Made by a program: the position numbers and the translations under genes
DNA from: Loktanella fryxellensis
GTDB taxonomy: Bacteria > Pseudomonadota > Alphaproteobacteria > Rhodobacterales > Rhodobacteraceae
Direction of reading: 5' to 3'
Length of the DNA: 64,000 nucleotides
Assembly: GCF_900110065.1 (NCBI RefSeq)
Contig: NZ_FOCI01000016.1
Span: forward strand, 1 to 64,000
Shown here: positions 8,144 to 18,269 of the stretch, piece by piece
How positions within the stretch are numbered: position 1 is the first letter of the stretch
Layout of the letters: each line of letters opens with the position of its first letter
The notes under the pieces: generated by a model
What the model saw: the letters and a program-made list of their open reading frames with translations, nothing else
Told to the model about the DNA's origin: nothing
Databases searched by the model: none

Positions 8144-8213
8144 CCCCGGCCCCCGCCCAATTCCCGGCCCCCGCCCCCATTGCCGGCCCCCGCCCCCAGC
8201 ACAGGCCCCGCCC
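8144..8213 (+). repeat. 19-bp C-rich tandem repeat before the AEC gene
   Basis: About three and a half copies of a 19-20 bp unit built on CCGGCCCCCGCCC run from 8144 to 8213, directly abutting the next ATG. No Shine-Dalgarno sequence is left before that start. The complementary strand is strongly G-rich. Confidence 0.65.
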
Positions 8214-9143
8214 ATGAGCGCGCTCCTCGACGTCATCCTGCCGGTCTTCCTCGTGATCGGCGGGGGCTATGCCGCCGTCTGGCGCGGCCTGTTCAGCGAT
8301 GCGGGCGTGGACGGGTTGATGCAGTTCACCCAAAGCTTCGCCATCCCCTGCCTGCTGTTCCGCGCGATCAGCACGCTGGATCTGGGCCAGAACTTCAGCG
8401 CGGGGCTGCTCTTGTCCTTCTACACCGGGGCCACGGTCTGTTTCCTGGCAGTGCTGATCGGGGCGCGGGTCCTGTTCAAGCGCGACTGGGAGGATGCGGT
8501 CGTCTTCGGCTTCTGCGCGCTTTTTTCCAACACGCTGCTACTTGGCCTGCCGATCACCGAACGCGCCTATGGCACCGATGCGCTAGCCGCCAACTATGCG
8601 ATCATCGCGGTGCACTCGCCCTTCGGCTATGCGCTGGGCATCACCGCGATGGAGGTGGCGCGCAACCGCGGGCAATCCGCCCGCGCCCTGCCGGGCAAGG
8701 TTGCGAAGGCGATCTTCAGCAACGGGCTGATCATCGGGATCCTGCTGGGACTGGCGGTGAACCTGTCGGGGGTGGCGCTGCCGGGCACGCTGACCGACGC
8801 CATCGATCTGATGGTGCGGGCTGCCTTGCCCGCTGCCCTCTTCGGACTTGGCGGCGTCCTCTATCGCTACCGGCCCGAAGGCGACATGCGCGCGATCCTG
8901 TTCGTCGTCTCGCTCAGCCTGATCCTGCACCCGGCGATCGTCTGGGTACTGTCGGGGCCTGCCCGTCTGACCGTGCCGGAACTGCGATCCGCGATCCTGA
9001 CATCGGCGATGGCGCCCGGGGTGAACGCCTATGTCTTCGCCAACATGTATGGCCGCGCCCGCCGCGTCGCGGCGAGTGCGGTGCTGATCGCCACCGCCCT
9101 GTCGATCCTGACGGTCTGGGGCTGGCTGGCGATTTTACCCTGA
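8214..9143 (+). CDS. AEC family transporter
   Basis: A 309-residue inner-membrane protein of the auxin efflux carrier (AEC) family, with about ten hydrophobic segments. The N-terminal LLDVILPVFLVIGGGYA and the internal NTLLLGLPI and P-x-LFGLGG blocks are characteristic. Family members export or import organic acids and related metabolites; the substrate cannot be told from sequence. The start is set by the family N-terminus, but the C-rich leader offers no ribosome-binding sequence, which is unusual. It converges on the DUF1330 gene 24 bases on. Confidence 0.85.
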   Translation: MSALLDVILPVFLVIGGGYAAVWRGLFSDAGVDGLMQFTQSFAIPCLLFRAISTLDLGQNFSAGLLLSFYTGATVCFLAVLIGARVLFKRDWEDAVVFGFCALFSNTLLLGLPITERAYGTDALAANYAIIAVHSPFGYALGITAMEVARNRGQSARALPGKVAKAIFSNGLIIGILLGLAVNLSGVALPGTLTDAIDLMVRAALPAALFGLGGVLYRYRPEGDMRAILFVVSLSLILHPAIVWVLSGPARLTVPELRSAILTSAMAPGVNAYVFANMYGRARRVAASAVLIATALSILTVWGWLAILP

Positions 9144-9167
9144 AGGCTGGCCTGCCGTGACCGGCCC

Positions 9168-9455
9168 TCAGACCCCTTCGACGAGGATGATCGTGCTTTC
9201 GGCACAGGCGCGGCGGATGCCCGCGACCTCCTGATAGGCCGGATCCTCGTAGGCCGCTTTGGCTGCGGCATAGCTGTCGAACTCGATCACCACGTGGCGG
9301 CCCATGTCGACGCCTTCGGGTGTCACGCTGGCCCCGCCGCGCACGATGAACCGCGCGCCGTGGGATTCGAGGATCGGCGTGTCGCGCCGGACGTATTCGG
9401 GATAGCCTTCGGGGTCGGTGACCCGGATGTGGCCGATGAGGTAGCCTTTGGGCAT
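9168..9455 (-). CDS. DUF1330 family protein
   Basis: A 95-residue protein of the DUF1330 group, small dimeric alpha/beta-barrel proteins of unknown function. Characteristic segments are KGYLIGHIRVTDPEGY, HVVIEFDSYAAA and a PAYQEV block before a final beta strand. A GAAAGGACAG ribosome site lies just before the ATG. It is a single gene between the AEC transporter and tRNA-Leu, with no operon partner that hints at a role. Confidence 0.85.
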   Translation of the reverse strand: MPKGYLIGHIRVTDPEGYPEYVRRDTPILESHGARFIVRGGASVTPEGVDMGRHVVIEFDSYAAAKAAYEDPAYQEVAGIRRACAESTIILVEGV

Positions 9456-9587
9456 GATCGCTGTCCTTTCGCTGAGCCGTTCGCAGCAGGATAGCGTGGG
9501 TGCGGGACAAACGACCAGCCCAAGCGCGACAGGTCACCGCCGGTGCATGTCGCCTCCGCTCTGACCATGATGTGGTGGGATTTGCCC

Positions 9588-9674
9588 TGGTGCGGTCGGG
9601 GGGACTCGAACCCCCACTCCGGTTAAAGAACAGCGACCTCAACGCTGCGCGTCTACCAATTCCGCCACGACCGC
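9588..9674 (-). tRNA. tRNA-Leu(GAG)
   Basis: The minus strand gives an 87-nt class II tRNA. It has a GCGGTCG/CGACCGC acceptor stem, discriminator A and encoded CCA (9588-9590). The anticodon stem CAGCG/CGCTG holds loop TTGAGGT, so the anticodon is GAG. A long variable arm and TTCGAGT T-loop are present. It reads CUC/CUU leucine codons. Confidence 0.97.
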
Positions 9675-9772
9675 AAGCCAGGGCTGGCGCGCGTATAGAC
9701 CGCCCCATCCGGCGTGCCAAGAGGCGAAATCGCACCCTTCCAAACCGCTCGCCGAACCGCCATATCGAGGGC

Positions 9773-10456
9773 ATGGTGGAATGGATCATCTCCGACGGCC
9801 TCGTGCCCTATCCCTGCGCGCTCGCCGTCATGGAGGCGCGGGCCGCAGCCATCGCCGCAGGCGAGGCGGACGAGGCGATCTGGCTGCTGGAGCATCCGCC
9901 CCTTTATACCGCTGGCACGTCGGCCAAGGTGGCCGATCTGCGCGATCCGGACCGCTTTTCGGTGTTCGAGGCGCGGCGCGGCGGGCAATACACCTATCAC
10001 GGCCCCGGTCAGCGGGTGGTCTATGTGATGCTGGACGTGGGACGGCGGGGGCGCGACGTGCGCCGTTTCGTGCAGGATCTGGAACACTGGATCATCACCA
10101 CGCTGGACACGTTCAACGTGCGCGGCGAAATCCGCGCTGGCCGCGTCGGCGTCTGGGTCGCCCGCCCCGACAAGCCGCTGGGCCCCGACGGGGCCATCGC
10201 CGAGGACAAGATCGCAGCACTCGGCATCCGCCTGCGCCGCTGGGTCAGCTTTCACGGGCTGTCGATCAACGTGGAACCCGACCTGACCCATTTCGGCGGC
10301 ATCGTGCCCTGCGGCATCAGCGATCACGGCGTCACCAGCCTCGTGGACCTCGGCCTGCCCGTGACTATGGCTGATCTGGACGCGGCCCTGCGGCAGACGT
10401 TCGACGCAACGTTCCCGCCGCTGGCCGCGCCGACGGCAGCCCCTGCGCCAAAGTAA
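9773..10456 (+). CDS. lipB: Octanoyl-[acyl-carrier-protein]:protein N-octanoyltransferase
   Basis: Transfers octanoate from acyl carrier protein to lipoyl domains of 2-oxoacid dehydrogenases and the glycine cleavage H protein; LipA then adds sulfur. The 227-residue protein has both catalytic residues: Cys180 in [12 protein letters not shown] and Lys146 in AEDKIAALG. The YTYHGPGQ substrate block is present at 74-80. The ATG at 9773 fits the family N-terminus; the frame extends upstream into the tRNA and is ignored there. Monocistronic, upstream of ctaD. Confidence 0.95.
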   Translation: MVEWIISDGLVPYPCALAVMEARAAAIAAGEADEAIWLLEHPPLYTAGTSAKVADLRDPDRFSVFEARRGGQYTYHGPGQRVVYVMLDVGRRGRDVRRFVQDLEHWIITTLDTFNVRGEIRAGRVGVWVARPDKPLGPDGAIAEDKIAALGIRLRRWVSFHGLSINVEPDLTHFGGIVPCGISDHGVTSLVDLGLPVTMADLDAALRQTFDATFPPLAAPTAAPAPK

Positions 10457-10581
10457 CCCATCGCGCACCGCCCTATCCGTGTTGCGACCGCCCCGATGAC
10501 GCACTAGAACCATGCGCAAGCATGCCGCGCGTCGTCTGACTCGCACCTTGCGTCCGTAGCCAATACCCCAGGGAGAGCCAC

Positions 10582-12255
10582 ATGGCAGACGCCGCCATCC
10601 ACGGCCATGACCACAAAGACGAACGCGGGTTCTTCACCCGCTGGTTCATGTCCACCAATCACAAAGACATCGGGATCCTGTACCTGTTCACCTCGGGGCT
10701 GGTCGGCTTCATCTCGGTGGCTTTCACGGTGTTCATGCGCATCGAGCTCATGGAACCCGGCGTCCAGCACATGTGCATGGAAGGCGCGCGCCTGTTCACC
10801 GACGCGGCATCCCCCTGCACGCCCAATGGCCACCTCTGGAACGTGCTGATCACCTATCACGGCATCCTGATGATGTTCTTCGTGGTCATCCCGGCCCTGT
10901 TCGGCGGTTTCGGCAACTACTTCATGCCGTTGCAGATCGGTGCCCCGGACATGGCGTTCCCGCGGATGAACAACCTGTCTTACTGGATGTTCGTCGCAGG
11001 CACGGCGCTGGGCATCGCGTCCATGCTGGCACCGGGTGGCAACGGCCAGCTCGGCTCCGGTGTGGGCTGGGTCATGTATCCGCCGCTCTCCACCTCCGAA
11101 TCCGGCATTTCGATGGACTTCGCGATCTTCGCCGTGCACCTGTCTGGTGCCTCGTCGATCCTGGGTGCGATCAACATCATCACGACGTTCCTGAACATGC
11201 GTGCCCCCGGCATGACCATGCACAAGGTGCCGCTGTTCGCCTGGTCGATCTTCGTCACCGCATGGCTGATCCTGCTGGCCCTGCCGGTGCTGGCGGGTGC
11301 GATCACGATGCTGCTGATGGATCGCAACTTCGGCACGACCTTCTTCCAGCCCGAAGGCGGCGGTGACCCGGTCCTGTACCAGCACATCCTGTGGTTCTTC
11401 GGCCACCCGGAAGTGTACATCATCATCATCCCCGGCTTCGGCATCATCAGCCACGTGATCGCGACCTTCAGCAAGAAGCCGATCTTCGGCTACCTGCCGA
11501 TGGTCTATGCGATGGTCGCGATCGGGGTGCTGGGCTTCGTCGTCTGGGCACACCACATGTACACGGCGGGTCTGTCGCTGACGCAGCAGTCCTACTTCAT
11601 GATGGCGACGATGGTCATCGCGGTGCCCACGGGCGTCAAGATCTTCTCGTGGATCGCGACGATGTGGGGCGGCTCGGTCGAGTTCAAGACGCCGATGCTG
11701 TGGGCGATGGGCTTTTTGTTCCTGTTCACCGTCGGTGGCGTCACCGGCATCGTGCTGAGCCAGGCCGGCATCGACCGCGTGTATCACGACACCTACTACG
11801 TCGTGGCGCACTTCCACTACGTGATGAGCCTCGGCGCCGTGTTCGCCATCTTTGCGGGCATCTACTTCTACCTGCCCAAGATGTCGGGCCGCATGTATCC
11901 CGAATGGGCCGGCAAGCTGCACTTCTGGATGATGTTCATCGGCGCGAACATCACCTTCTTCCCGCAGCACTTCCTGGGTCGTCAGGGCATGCCGCGCCGC
12001 TACATCGACTATCCCGAGGCGTTCGCCCTGTGGAACTACGTCAGCAGCTGGGGTGCGTTCCTGTCCTTCGCATCGTTCCTGTTCTTCATCGGCGTGCTGT
12101 TCTACACCCTGTTCCGTGGCGCGAAAGTGACCGAGAACAACCCGTGGAACGAATGGGCCGACACGCTGGAATGGACCCTGCCCTGCCCGCCGCCCGAGCA
12201 CACGTTCGAGCAGCTGCCCAAGCGCAGCGACTGGGACAAGAGCCACGCCCACTGA
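10582..12255 (+). CDS. ctaD: Cytochrome c oxidase subunit I, aa3 type
   Basis: Catalytic subunit of the respiratory aa3 oxidase, in the cytoplasmic membrane with about twelve transmembrane helices. The 557-residue sequence is close to Paracoccus/Rhodobacter CtaD as I remember it. It shows HPEVY with the CuB histidine and cross-linked tyrosine, AHHMYT with two further CuB histidines, and HFHYVMSLG with the heme ligands. AGGGAGAGCC precedes the ATG. The other oxidase subunits (ctaC, ctaE, assembly genes) are not in the window, a split arrangement known in this family. A strong terminator follows. Confidence 0.97.
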   Translation: MADAAIHGHDHKDERGFFTRWFMSTNHKDIGILYLFTSGLVGFISVAFTVFMRIELMEPGVQHMCMEGARLFTDAASPCTPNGHLWNVLITYHGILMMFFVVIPALFGGFGNYFMPLQIGAPDMAFPRMNNLSYWMFVAGTALGIASMLAPGGNGQLGSGVGWVMYPPLSTSESGISMDFAIFAVHLSGASSILGAINIITTFLNMRAPGMTMHKVPLFAWSIFVTAWLILLALPVLAGAITMLLMDRNFGTTFFQPEGGGDPVLYQHILWFFGHPEVYIIIIPGFGIISHVIATFSKKPIFGYLPMVYAMVAIGVLGFVVWAHHMYTAGLSLTQQSYFMMATMVIAVPTGVKIFSWIATMWGGSVEFKTPMLWAMGFLFLFTVGGVTGIVLSQAGIDRVYHDTYYVVAHFHYVMSLGAVFAIFAGIYFYLPKMSGRMYPEWAGKLHFWMMFIGANITFFPQHFLGRQGMPRRYIDYPEAFALWNYVSSWGAFLSFASFLFFIGVLFYTLFRGAKVTENNPWNEWADTLEWTLPCPPPEHTFEQLPKRSDWDKSHAH

Positions 12256-12280
12256 CGCAGGCCATCCACACCATCCATCA

Positions 12281-12304
12281 AGGCCCCGGAGCGATCCGGG
12301 GCCT
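12281..12304 (+). terminator. Rho-independent terminator after ctaD
   Basis: A perfect 10-bp stem AGGCCCCGGA/TCCGGGGCCT with loop GCGA starts 25 bases after the ctaD stop and is followed by TTCGTC. The stem is strong, the T-tract short. Confidence 0.75.
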
Positions 12305-12326
12305 TTCGTCAATCAGGACCCCCACC

Positions 12327-12743
12327 ATGCCAGCGACCCTCGAAACCCTGCTGCAGCGCTATCCCGGTGCCACCACCTTCACCTATGGCGACAGCGCGGC
12401 CCTGTCGGCGCGTCTCGTCGCGCTGACCGCCAGCGGTGCCAAAACCGCCACCACGGGCGCGCTGCGCGACTACGAGACGGGCGACGAGGTCCTGCCATGC
12501 GTCGGTCGCCGCGACATCGTGCTGGGCTGGGACGGCGCGCCCGTGCTGGTGATCGAGACGCTGGAGGTCGTCACCTGCCGCTTCGACGCGGTGACCGAGG
12601 AAATGGCCCTCGCCGAGGGCGAGAACGACGACCGCGCCGGCTGGGCTGCGGATCACGCCGCCTACTTTGCCCGCAACGGTGGTTACGCGCCCGACATGTT
12701 GGTCGTCTGGGAACGCTTCCGCGTGATCGCGGATCTGACCTGA
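12327..12743 (+). CDS. ASCH domain protein
   Basis: A 138-residue protein resembling the ASCH fold, related to PUA RNA-binding domains. Visible features are the N-terminal helix with a G-A-K-T-A-T-T-G-A-L block near residues 37-46, YETGDEVLPCVG, and an acidic ALAEGEND segment before DHAAYFARNG. Some ASCH proteins act on nucleic acids or modified nucleosides; none of that can be assigned here. The ATG at 12327 has only a weak AGGA-like site. The open frame runs upstream through ctaD in another phase, which is a shadow. Confidence 0.75.
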   Translation: MPATLETLLQRYPGATTFTYGDSAALSARLVALTASGAKTATTGALRDYETGDEVLPCVGRRDIVLGWDGAPVLVIETLEVVTCRFDAVTEEMALAEGENDDRAGWAADHAAYFARNGGYAPDMLVVWERFRVIADLT

Positions 12744-12862
12744 CCGCTGCACGATCAGACAGGACCCAAGGCGGCCTTTGATCCAGCGCGCCGATTTGTC
12801 CGACACCCGCGGGTGTCGGCCAGCCGCCGGACGCATCGCGGTCGTTTCGACCGCCGCCCCGT

Positions 12863-13315
12863 TCAGCCCGACAATCCGATGTCGTAGGTGACCCATGGGG
12901 TCTTGCGCGCCACCCGGTCATACACCGCCCGTGCGGCGGCGTTGTCGGCGGCCGTGATCCAGCGGATGACCGACCACCCTTCGGCGCGGCCCATGTCGGC
13001 CACGGCCGCGATCAGGGCCACAGCCACGCCCTGCCCGCGCGCGGCGGGGTCCACGAACAGATCGTCGAGGAACCCGCCCACCGACGCCGACAGGGGCCGC
13101 GCGAACGGCCTGACATGCGCCAGTCCCACCAGCGCGCCGTCATCCGTCACCGCAACCAGCCCGGTCGTGCCGTGCCCCGCATCCATTAGCCAGTCCCAGA
13201 CCACCACCCGCATTGCAGGGGTCTGCGCCACGCCGTAGAAGGCGGCATATCCTGCATAGAGGGTCTCCCACCCCGCCCGGTCCCCGACCGCCACCGCCCG
13301 CACCGTCACAGCCAT
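12863..13315 (-). CDS. GNAT family N-acetyltransferase
   Basis: A 150-residue acetyltransferase of the GNAT superfamily. The acetyl-CoA pocket motif is visible as LFVDPAARGQGVAVAL near residues 90-105, followed by the C-terminal NAAARAVYDRVA block. The ATG at 13315 is preceded by AGGGAG and is preferred over a longer frame to 13444. Substrate unknown. It stands alone. Confidence 0.85.
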   Translation of the reverse strand: MAVTVRAVAVGDRAGWETLYAGYAAFYGVAQTPAMRVVVWDWLMDAGHGTTGLVAVTDDGALVGLAHVRPFARPLSASVGGFLDDLFVDPAARGQGVAVALIAAVADMGRAEGWSVIRWITAADNAAARAVYDRVARKTPWVTYDIGLSG

Positions 13316-13373
13316 CGTGACACTCCCTGCATCGCCTCGACCGCCGCACCTTGGCACGCCTCCATCCATCTGA

Positions 13374-13397
13374 CCAAGCAAACTCCCGCCGGAGGCG
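13374..13397 (+). repeat. Single copy of the B-type intergenic repeat
   Basis: The sequence CCAAGCAAACTCCCGCCGG followed by AGGC matches the core of the B elements at 8037 and 48697. It lies between the divergent GNAT and DUF2244 genes. Confidence 0.5.
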
Positions 13398-13495
13398 CAC
13401 GACAATACCACGCCAGCCCAGCGCCCGCAGCATGACCGCCCCACGCGACCAAGCGGCGCAGTTGCCAGCCCGATCCGGCCTGATACAACCCGCCC

Positions 13496-13999
13496 ATGCC
13501 TTACGAATGGTCACCCACCCCCGCACCGGATCAGCCAGAGTTCAGCCTCGCCCTCTGGCCCTACCGTTCGCTGTTGCGGCGGGATTTCGTGCTGTTCATG
13601 GGGGCGACGGCTGCGATCATCGCGCTGCCGCTGCTGACCGTGCTCGGCTCTGCGGCGCTGTGGGGCTTGCTTCCGTTCTTCGTCATCGCCTTCACCGGGC
13701 TGTGGTATGCGATCAACGTCAGCTACCGCCGCGGCGAGGTGCTGGAGGAGTTGCATGTCACCGGTGACACCGCCCACCTGACGCGCCACGATCCGCGCGG
13801 ACGTCGCCGCGACTGGGAGGCGAACCGTTATTGGGTCAGCGTCCACCTGCACCCAAAGGGCGGGCCGGTCGAGAACTACATCACCCTGCGCGGCGGCGAC
13901 CGCGAGGTCGAGATCGGCGCGTTCCTCGATGCCGCAGAGCGGCTGACGCTCTACGACGACCTCAAGCGGGCATTGCGGGGCAGCGATCGCGTGCACTAA
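13496..13999 (+). CDS. DUF2244 membrane protein
   Basis: A 167-residue protein of the DUF2244 family. Two adjacent hydrophobic segments (about residues 33-75) sit near the N-terminus, followed by a soluble beta-rich C-terminal part with the RRDWEANRYWVSVHLHP segment. It is probably an inner-membrane protein with its tail in the cytoplasm. Family members often lie near respiratory oxidase genes, and ctaD is 1.2 kb upstream, but no function is established. Confidence 0.8.
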   Translation: MPYEWSPTPAPDQPEFSLALWPYRSLLRRDFVLFMGATAAIIALPLLTVLGSAALWGLLPFFVIAFTGLWYAINVSYRRGEVLEELHVTGDTAHLTRHDPRGRRRDWEANRYWVSVHLHPKGGPVENYITLRGGDREVEIGAFLDAAERLTLYDDLKRALRGSDRVH

Positions 14000-14113
14000 A
14001 CAGGGCGGCCGGCCCGTCTGTTCGACACGACACATCATATGGCGTCGCCAGAAGCCAGCCCGGCCAGGCCACTCCGACGCAGCCACCGCGACTTGCGGCA
14101 GTGCCCCTTCCAG

Positions 14114-14165
14114 CTTCTTCTGGTTGAAAATATCCTGGGGTCCGGGGCAAGGCCCCGGAAAATCT
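14114..14165 (+). repeat. A-type intergenic repeat, copy 1
   Basis: The element begins CTTCTTCTGGTTGAAAATAT and continues into a GC hairpin (arms 14142-14148 and 14152-14158, loop AAG). Near-identical elements lie at 24740-24784 (plus) and 38943-38990 (minus). This copy sits between the convergent ends of DUF2244 and yqeY. Confidence 0.75.
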
Positions 14166-14223
14166 TGCGCCGCGCGGCCACCCGCCGAAAACAGATCGAC
14201 GAGCGTGCTCGCCCCCCCAAACG

Positions 14224-14688
14224 TCAGCCCAGACGGTCCTTCACCAACGGCCCGACGCGACCGAAGTCCATCTGCCCGGTATAGCGGTCCTTCAGCGCCG
14301 CCATCACGCGGCCCATGTCGCGGATGCTCGCGGCCTCCGTCTCGGCGATGGCGGCATCCACAGCTGCCGCCGTCTCGTCTTCGGTCAACTGCCGAGGCAG
14401 GAATTCCTCGACGACCTTGATCTCGGCCAGTTCCTTCTGCGCCAGTTCCAGTCGTCCACCCTCCTCATAGGCGCGCGCGCTTTCCTGCCGCTGCTTGACC
14501 ATCCGGCCCAGAATCGCCAGCACGTCCGCCTCGCCGACGACGGCACCCTCCTCGGCGCCGGTGCCGCGCAGGGCGATGTCGCGGTCCTTGATCGCGGCGT
14601 TGATCAGGCGCAGGGTAGACAGGCGGTCCACCTCCTTGGCCTTCATCGCATCCTTGAGAGCCAGTGAAAGCCGCTGTCGCACGTCCAT
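14224..14688 (-). CDS. yqeY: GatB/YqeY domain protein
   Basis: A 154-residue helical protein of the YqeY family, related to the C-terminal tRNA-binding domain of GatB. Signature segments are the N-terminal DAMKAKEVDRLSTLRLINAA, the KQRQESARAYEEGGR helix and the C-terminal MGRVMAALKDRYTGQMDFG. It may bind tRNA; its job is not known. The ATG at 14688 fits the family start; a longer frame to 14844 is ignored. It is divergent from carA, a pairing I recall in this bacterial group. Confidence 0.92.
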   Translation of the reverse strand: MDVRQRLSLALKDAMKAKEVDRLSTLRLINAAIKDRDIALRGTGAEEGAVVGEADVLAILGRMVKQRQESARAYEEGGRLELAQKELAEIKVVEEFLPRQLTEDETAAAVDAAIAETEAASIRDMGRVMAALKDRYTGQMDFGRVGPLVKDRLG

Positions 14689-14891
14689 GGTCGTTCCATT
14701 CCATAAGGTCGCAAGACCATAGGCCCACCCCCGGATGCTGACAAGCCGACCGGACGTGGCGTCAGCCTGCCTCTTGACCCCGCACCCCCACCTGCGTAGG
14801 ACACCGCCGATGTGTGCGCCCGCACCTGTGCCCCGGACCTGCACCGGACGGCGCTGCGGTCCACCGCGCAGGCATCTGCAACGGGGGACCT

Positions 14892-16067
<1,176 letters not shown>

Positions 16068-16086
16068 GGCGGCAGGCCTTCGACAC

Positions 16087-16109
16087 CGGCGGGCGGCCTT
16101 GGCCCGCCG
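16087..16109 (+). terminator. Hairpin after carA
   Basis: An 8-bp perfect stem CGGCGGGC/GCCCGCCG with a 7-nt loop starts 20 bases after the carA stop. No T-run follows, so it may rely on Rho or only stabilise the transcript end. Confidence 0.4.
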
Positions 16110-16166
16110 ACGTTAACCCCGCATTAACTTCGATCTGCGCTGATGTCGCCATAGCGCAGGTGGATC

Positions 16167-18269
16167 ATGTCGTTCGTTGCCCCCCATCACCGACCACACG
16201 CCGGGTGTGCCACGGACGTCAATCCTGCGGCGGACGTCACCCCGGCGCGCGGACCGCCACCGCATCTGTCGGACCACCTCGTCGCCGGACGCCATCTGTC
16301 CCGTGGCAGCGCTGAGATTGCCTCGGTGATCGCCACCGCCGAGGGGCTTGATCTCGGGCGCGTGCTGCAGACACGCTTCGGGCTGTCGCAGCGCAGCCTT
16401 CTCGTCGCCGAGGGCGAGGCGTTGGCCGCACGGATCGTCGATCCGCTGGCGTTGCCGCCCGACGCGGCGCTGGTCTGCCGCTTTGGCGCGGCGGCGGCCA
16501 TGGCCTGCGGGGTGCTGCCTTGGCGGCGGGCGGGGGATGTCACGCTGGTCCTGTGCGACACCTTCGCCACCTTCACCCTGCACAGACCAGCACTGGAACG
16601 CGCGCTGGGCCCGGTGCGCATGATGCTGTCCACCCGCGACCAGATTACCGGGGCGCTGTCCCGCGACCACGCCGCCGATCTGGTGATCCGCGCCGAAACG
16701 CGCCTGCCCGCCGGGCAAAGCAGCCGCAACTGGCGCGCGGGACGCGCGATGGCGGCGATGGCCGCCGGCACCGCGGCCCTGCTGGGGGCCGCCATCGCGT
16801 CGCCCGCAACCCTTCTGGCCGTGCTGTCCGCGCTGGCGGTGGTCCTGCTGGCGGTGAACGGCGCGGTCAAGGTGGCGGCCGCCCTCGCTGGTCTGCGCGC
16901 GCCGATCCCGGTCCCCATTCCGGCCCACCTGCACGGCCCCTCACCCGGCGACGGGTCCTTCGTCGACGCAGGCCCGCTTCCGGTGATCACGTTGCTGATC
17001 CCGCTCTACCGCGAACGGGCGATCGCGGAACACCTGCTGGCCCGCCTCAAGGCGCTGGATTACCCGCGCGAACTGCTCGACGTGTGCCTCGTGCTCGAGG
17101 ACAACGACACCACCACCAGGGCCGCGTTGCACCGGGCGCGCGTGCTGACGTGGATGCGGCGCATCACCGTGCCGCAGGGCACCCTGCGGACCAAGCCGCG
17201 GGCACTGAACTATGCCCTCGACTTCGCGCGCGGCAGCATCGTCGGCGTCTACGACGCGGAAGACGCGCCAGCCCCGGACCAGCTGCGCGTCGTTGCCGCA
17301 ACCTTCGCCCGCGCGGGGCCGCGGGTCGCCTGCCTGCAGGGTGTGCTGGATTACTACAACAGCAGCGCCAACTGGCTGACCCGCTGTTTCACCATCGAAT
17401 ACGCCAGCTGGTTCCGGGTCGTGCTGCCGGGCTATGCGCGGCTAGGGCTGGTGGTGCCGCTGGGGGGCACCACGCTGTTCTTTCGCCGCGACATCCTCGA
17501 CGCGTTGCACGGCTGGGACGCCCACAACGTGACGGAGGATGCGGATCTGGGCCTGCGGCTGGCGCGGGCGGGCTACACCACCGTCTTCATCCCCACCGTC
17601 ACGATGGAGGAAGCGAACGGCCGCCCCTGGACCTGGGTCAAGCAACGCTCGCGTTGGCTGAAGGGGTATGCGGTCACGTGGTGCGTCCACATGCGCGACC
17701 CGGTGCGCCTGTGGCGCGATCTGGGGGCGTGGCGGTTCTTTGGCGTGCAGGTGCTGTTCGCGGGCACCTTGTCGCAATTCCTGCTGGCACCGCTCCTATG
17801 GGCGTTCTGGCTGATCCCGCTCGGGTTGCATCACCCCCTCGCAACGCTGTTGTCGCCGCAGGCATTCCGGGCCATGGTCGGTCTGTTCATCGCGGCCGAA
17901 GTCGCGAATTTCGCCATCGCAGCCCTTGCGCTGCACCGCGCGGACAAGCGCTGGCTGGTGCCATGGGCGCTCAGCCTGCAGCTTTACTTTCCGCTGGGCG
18001 CGCTGGCGGTGTACAAGGGACTGCTGGAACTGGCGTGGAAGCCATTCTACTGGGACAAGACGCAGCATGGCCTGCTGCTGCCGCCGGATCACCGGGTCAC
18101 GGCACGCGTGCCAACCGTTCTGGCGTCCCGTGACAGCGCGGCCCCCGTGGACGCCGATACACCCGCACCCACCCCCGCGCCCGCCGATACGCCGCCTGCA
18201 GCGACTGGAAACGAAGGCCGCCTTACGGTCCTGCCTCGACCTTTGCCGCGTCCAGCTTCAGCCGCGTGA
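16167..18269 (+). CDS. Family 2 glycosyltransferase, XagB-like
   Basis: A 700-residue membrane glycosyltransferase. The first ~190 residues resemble the regulatory domain found at the start of GspE-type ATPases and of some large GT2 enzymes. Two membrane segments follow (about 190-235). The GT2 catalytic domain has VITLLIPLYRER, YDAEDAP (~360), TEDADLG (~454) and the processive QXXRW-type motif QRSRW (~491). Several C-terminal membrane helices and a Pro/Ala-rich tail complete it. Processive enzymes of this type make beta-linked polysaccharides such as adhesins. No polysaccharide cluster surrounds it. Its 3' end overlaps the opposing GntR gene by 47 bases. Confidence 0.85.
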   Translation: MSFVAPHHRPHAGCATDVNPAADVTPARGPPPHLSDHLVAGRHLSRGSAEIASVIATAEGLDLGRVLQTRFGLSQRSLLVAEGEALAARIVDPLALPPDAALVCRFGAAAAMACGVLPWRRAGDVTLVLCDTFATFTLHRPALERALGPVRMMLSTRDQITGALSRDHAADLVIRAETRLPAGQSSRNWRAGRAMAAMAAGTAALLGAAIASPATLLAVLSALAVVLLAVNGAVKVAAALAGLRAPIPVPIPAHLHGPSPGDGSFVDAGPLPVITLLIPLYRERAIAEHLLARLKALDYPRELLDVCLVLEDNDTTTRAALHRARVLTWMRRITVPQGTLRTKPRALNYALDFARGSIVGVYDAEDAPAPDQLRVVAATFARAGPRVACLQGVLDYYNSSANWLTRCFTIEYASWFRVVLPGYARLGLVVPLGGTTLFFRRDILDALHGWDAHNVTEDADLGLRLARAGYTTVFIPTVTMEEANGRPWTWVKQRSRWLKGYAVTWCVHMRDPVRLWRDLGAWRFFGVQVLFAGTLSQFLLAPLLWAFWLIPLGLHHPLATLLSPQAFRAMVGLFIAAEVANFAIAALALHRADKRWLVPWALSLQLYFPLGALAVYKGLLELAWKPFYWDKTQHGLLLPPDHRVTARVPTVLASRDSAAPVDADTPAPTPAPADTPPAATGNEGRLTVLPRPLPRPASAA

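Noticed and set aside
10504..12312. 602-codon open frame antisense to ctaD
   Set aside because: It lies exactly opposite the strongly conserved ctaD gene and has the His/Arg/Asp-rich composition of an antisense shadow in GC-rich DNA; no family resemblance.
16520..18133. 537-codon frame overlapping the glycosyltransferase
   Set aside because: Arg/Gly/Pro-rich translation with no motif, in another phase of the clear GT2 gene.
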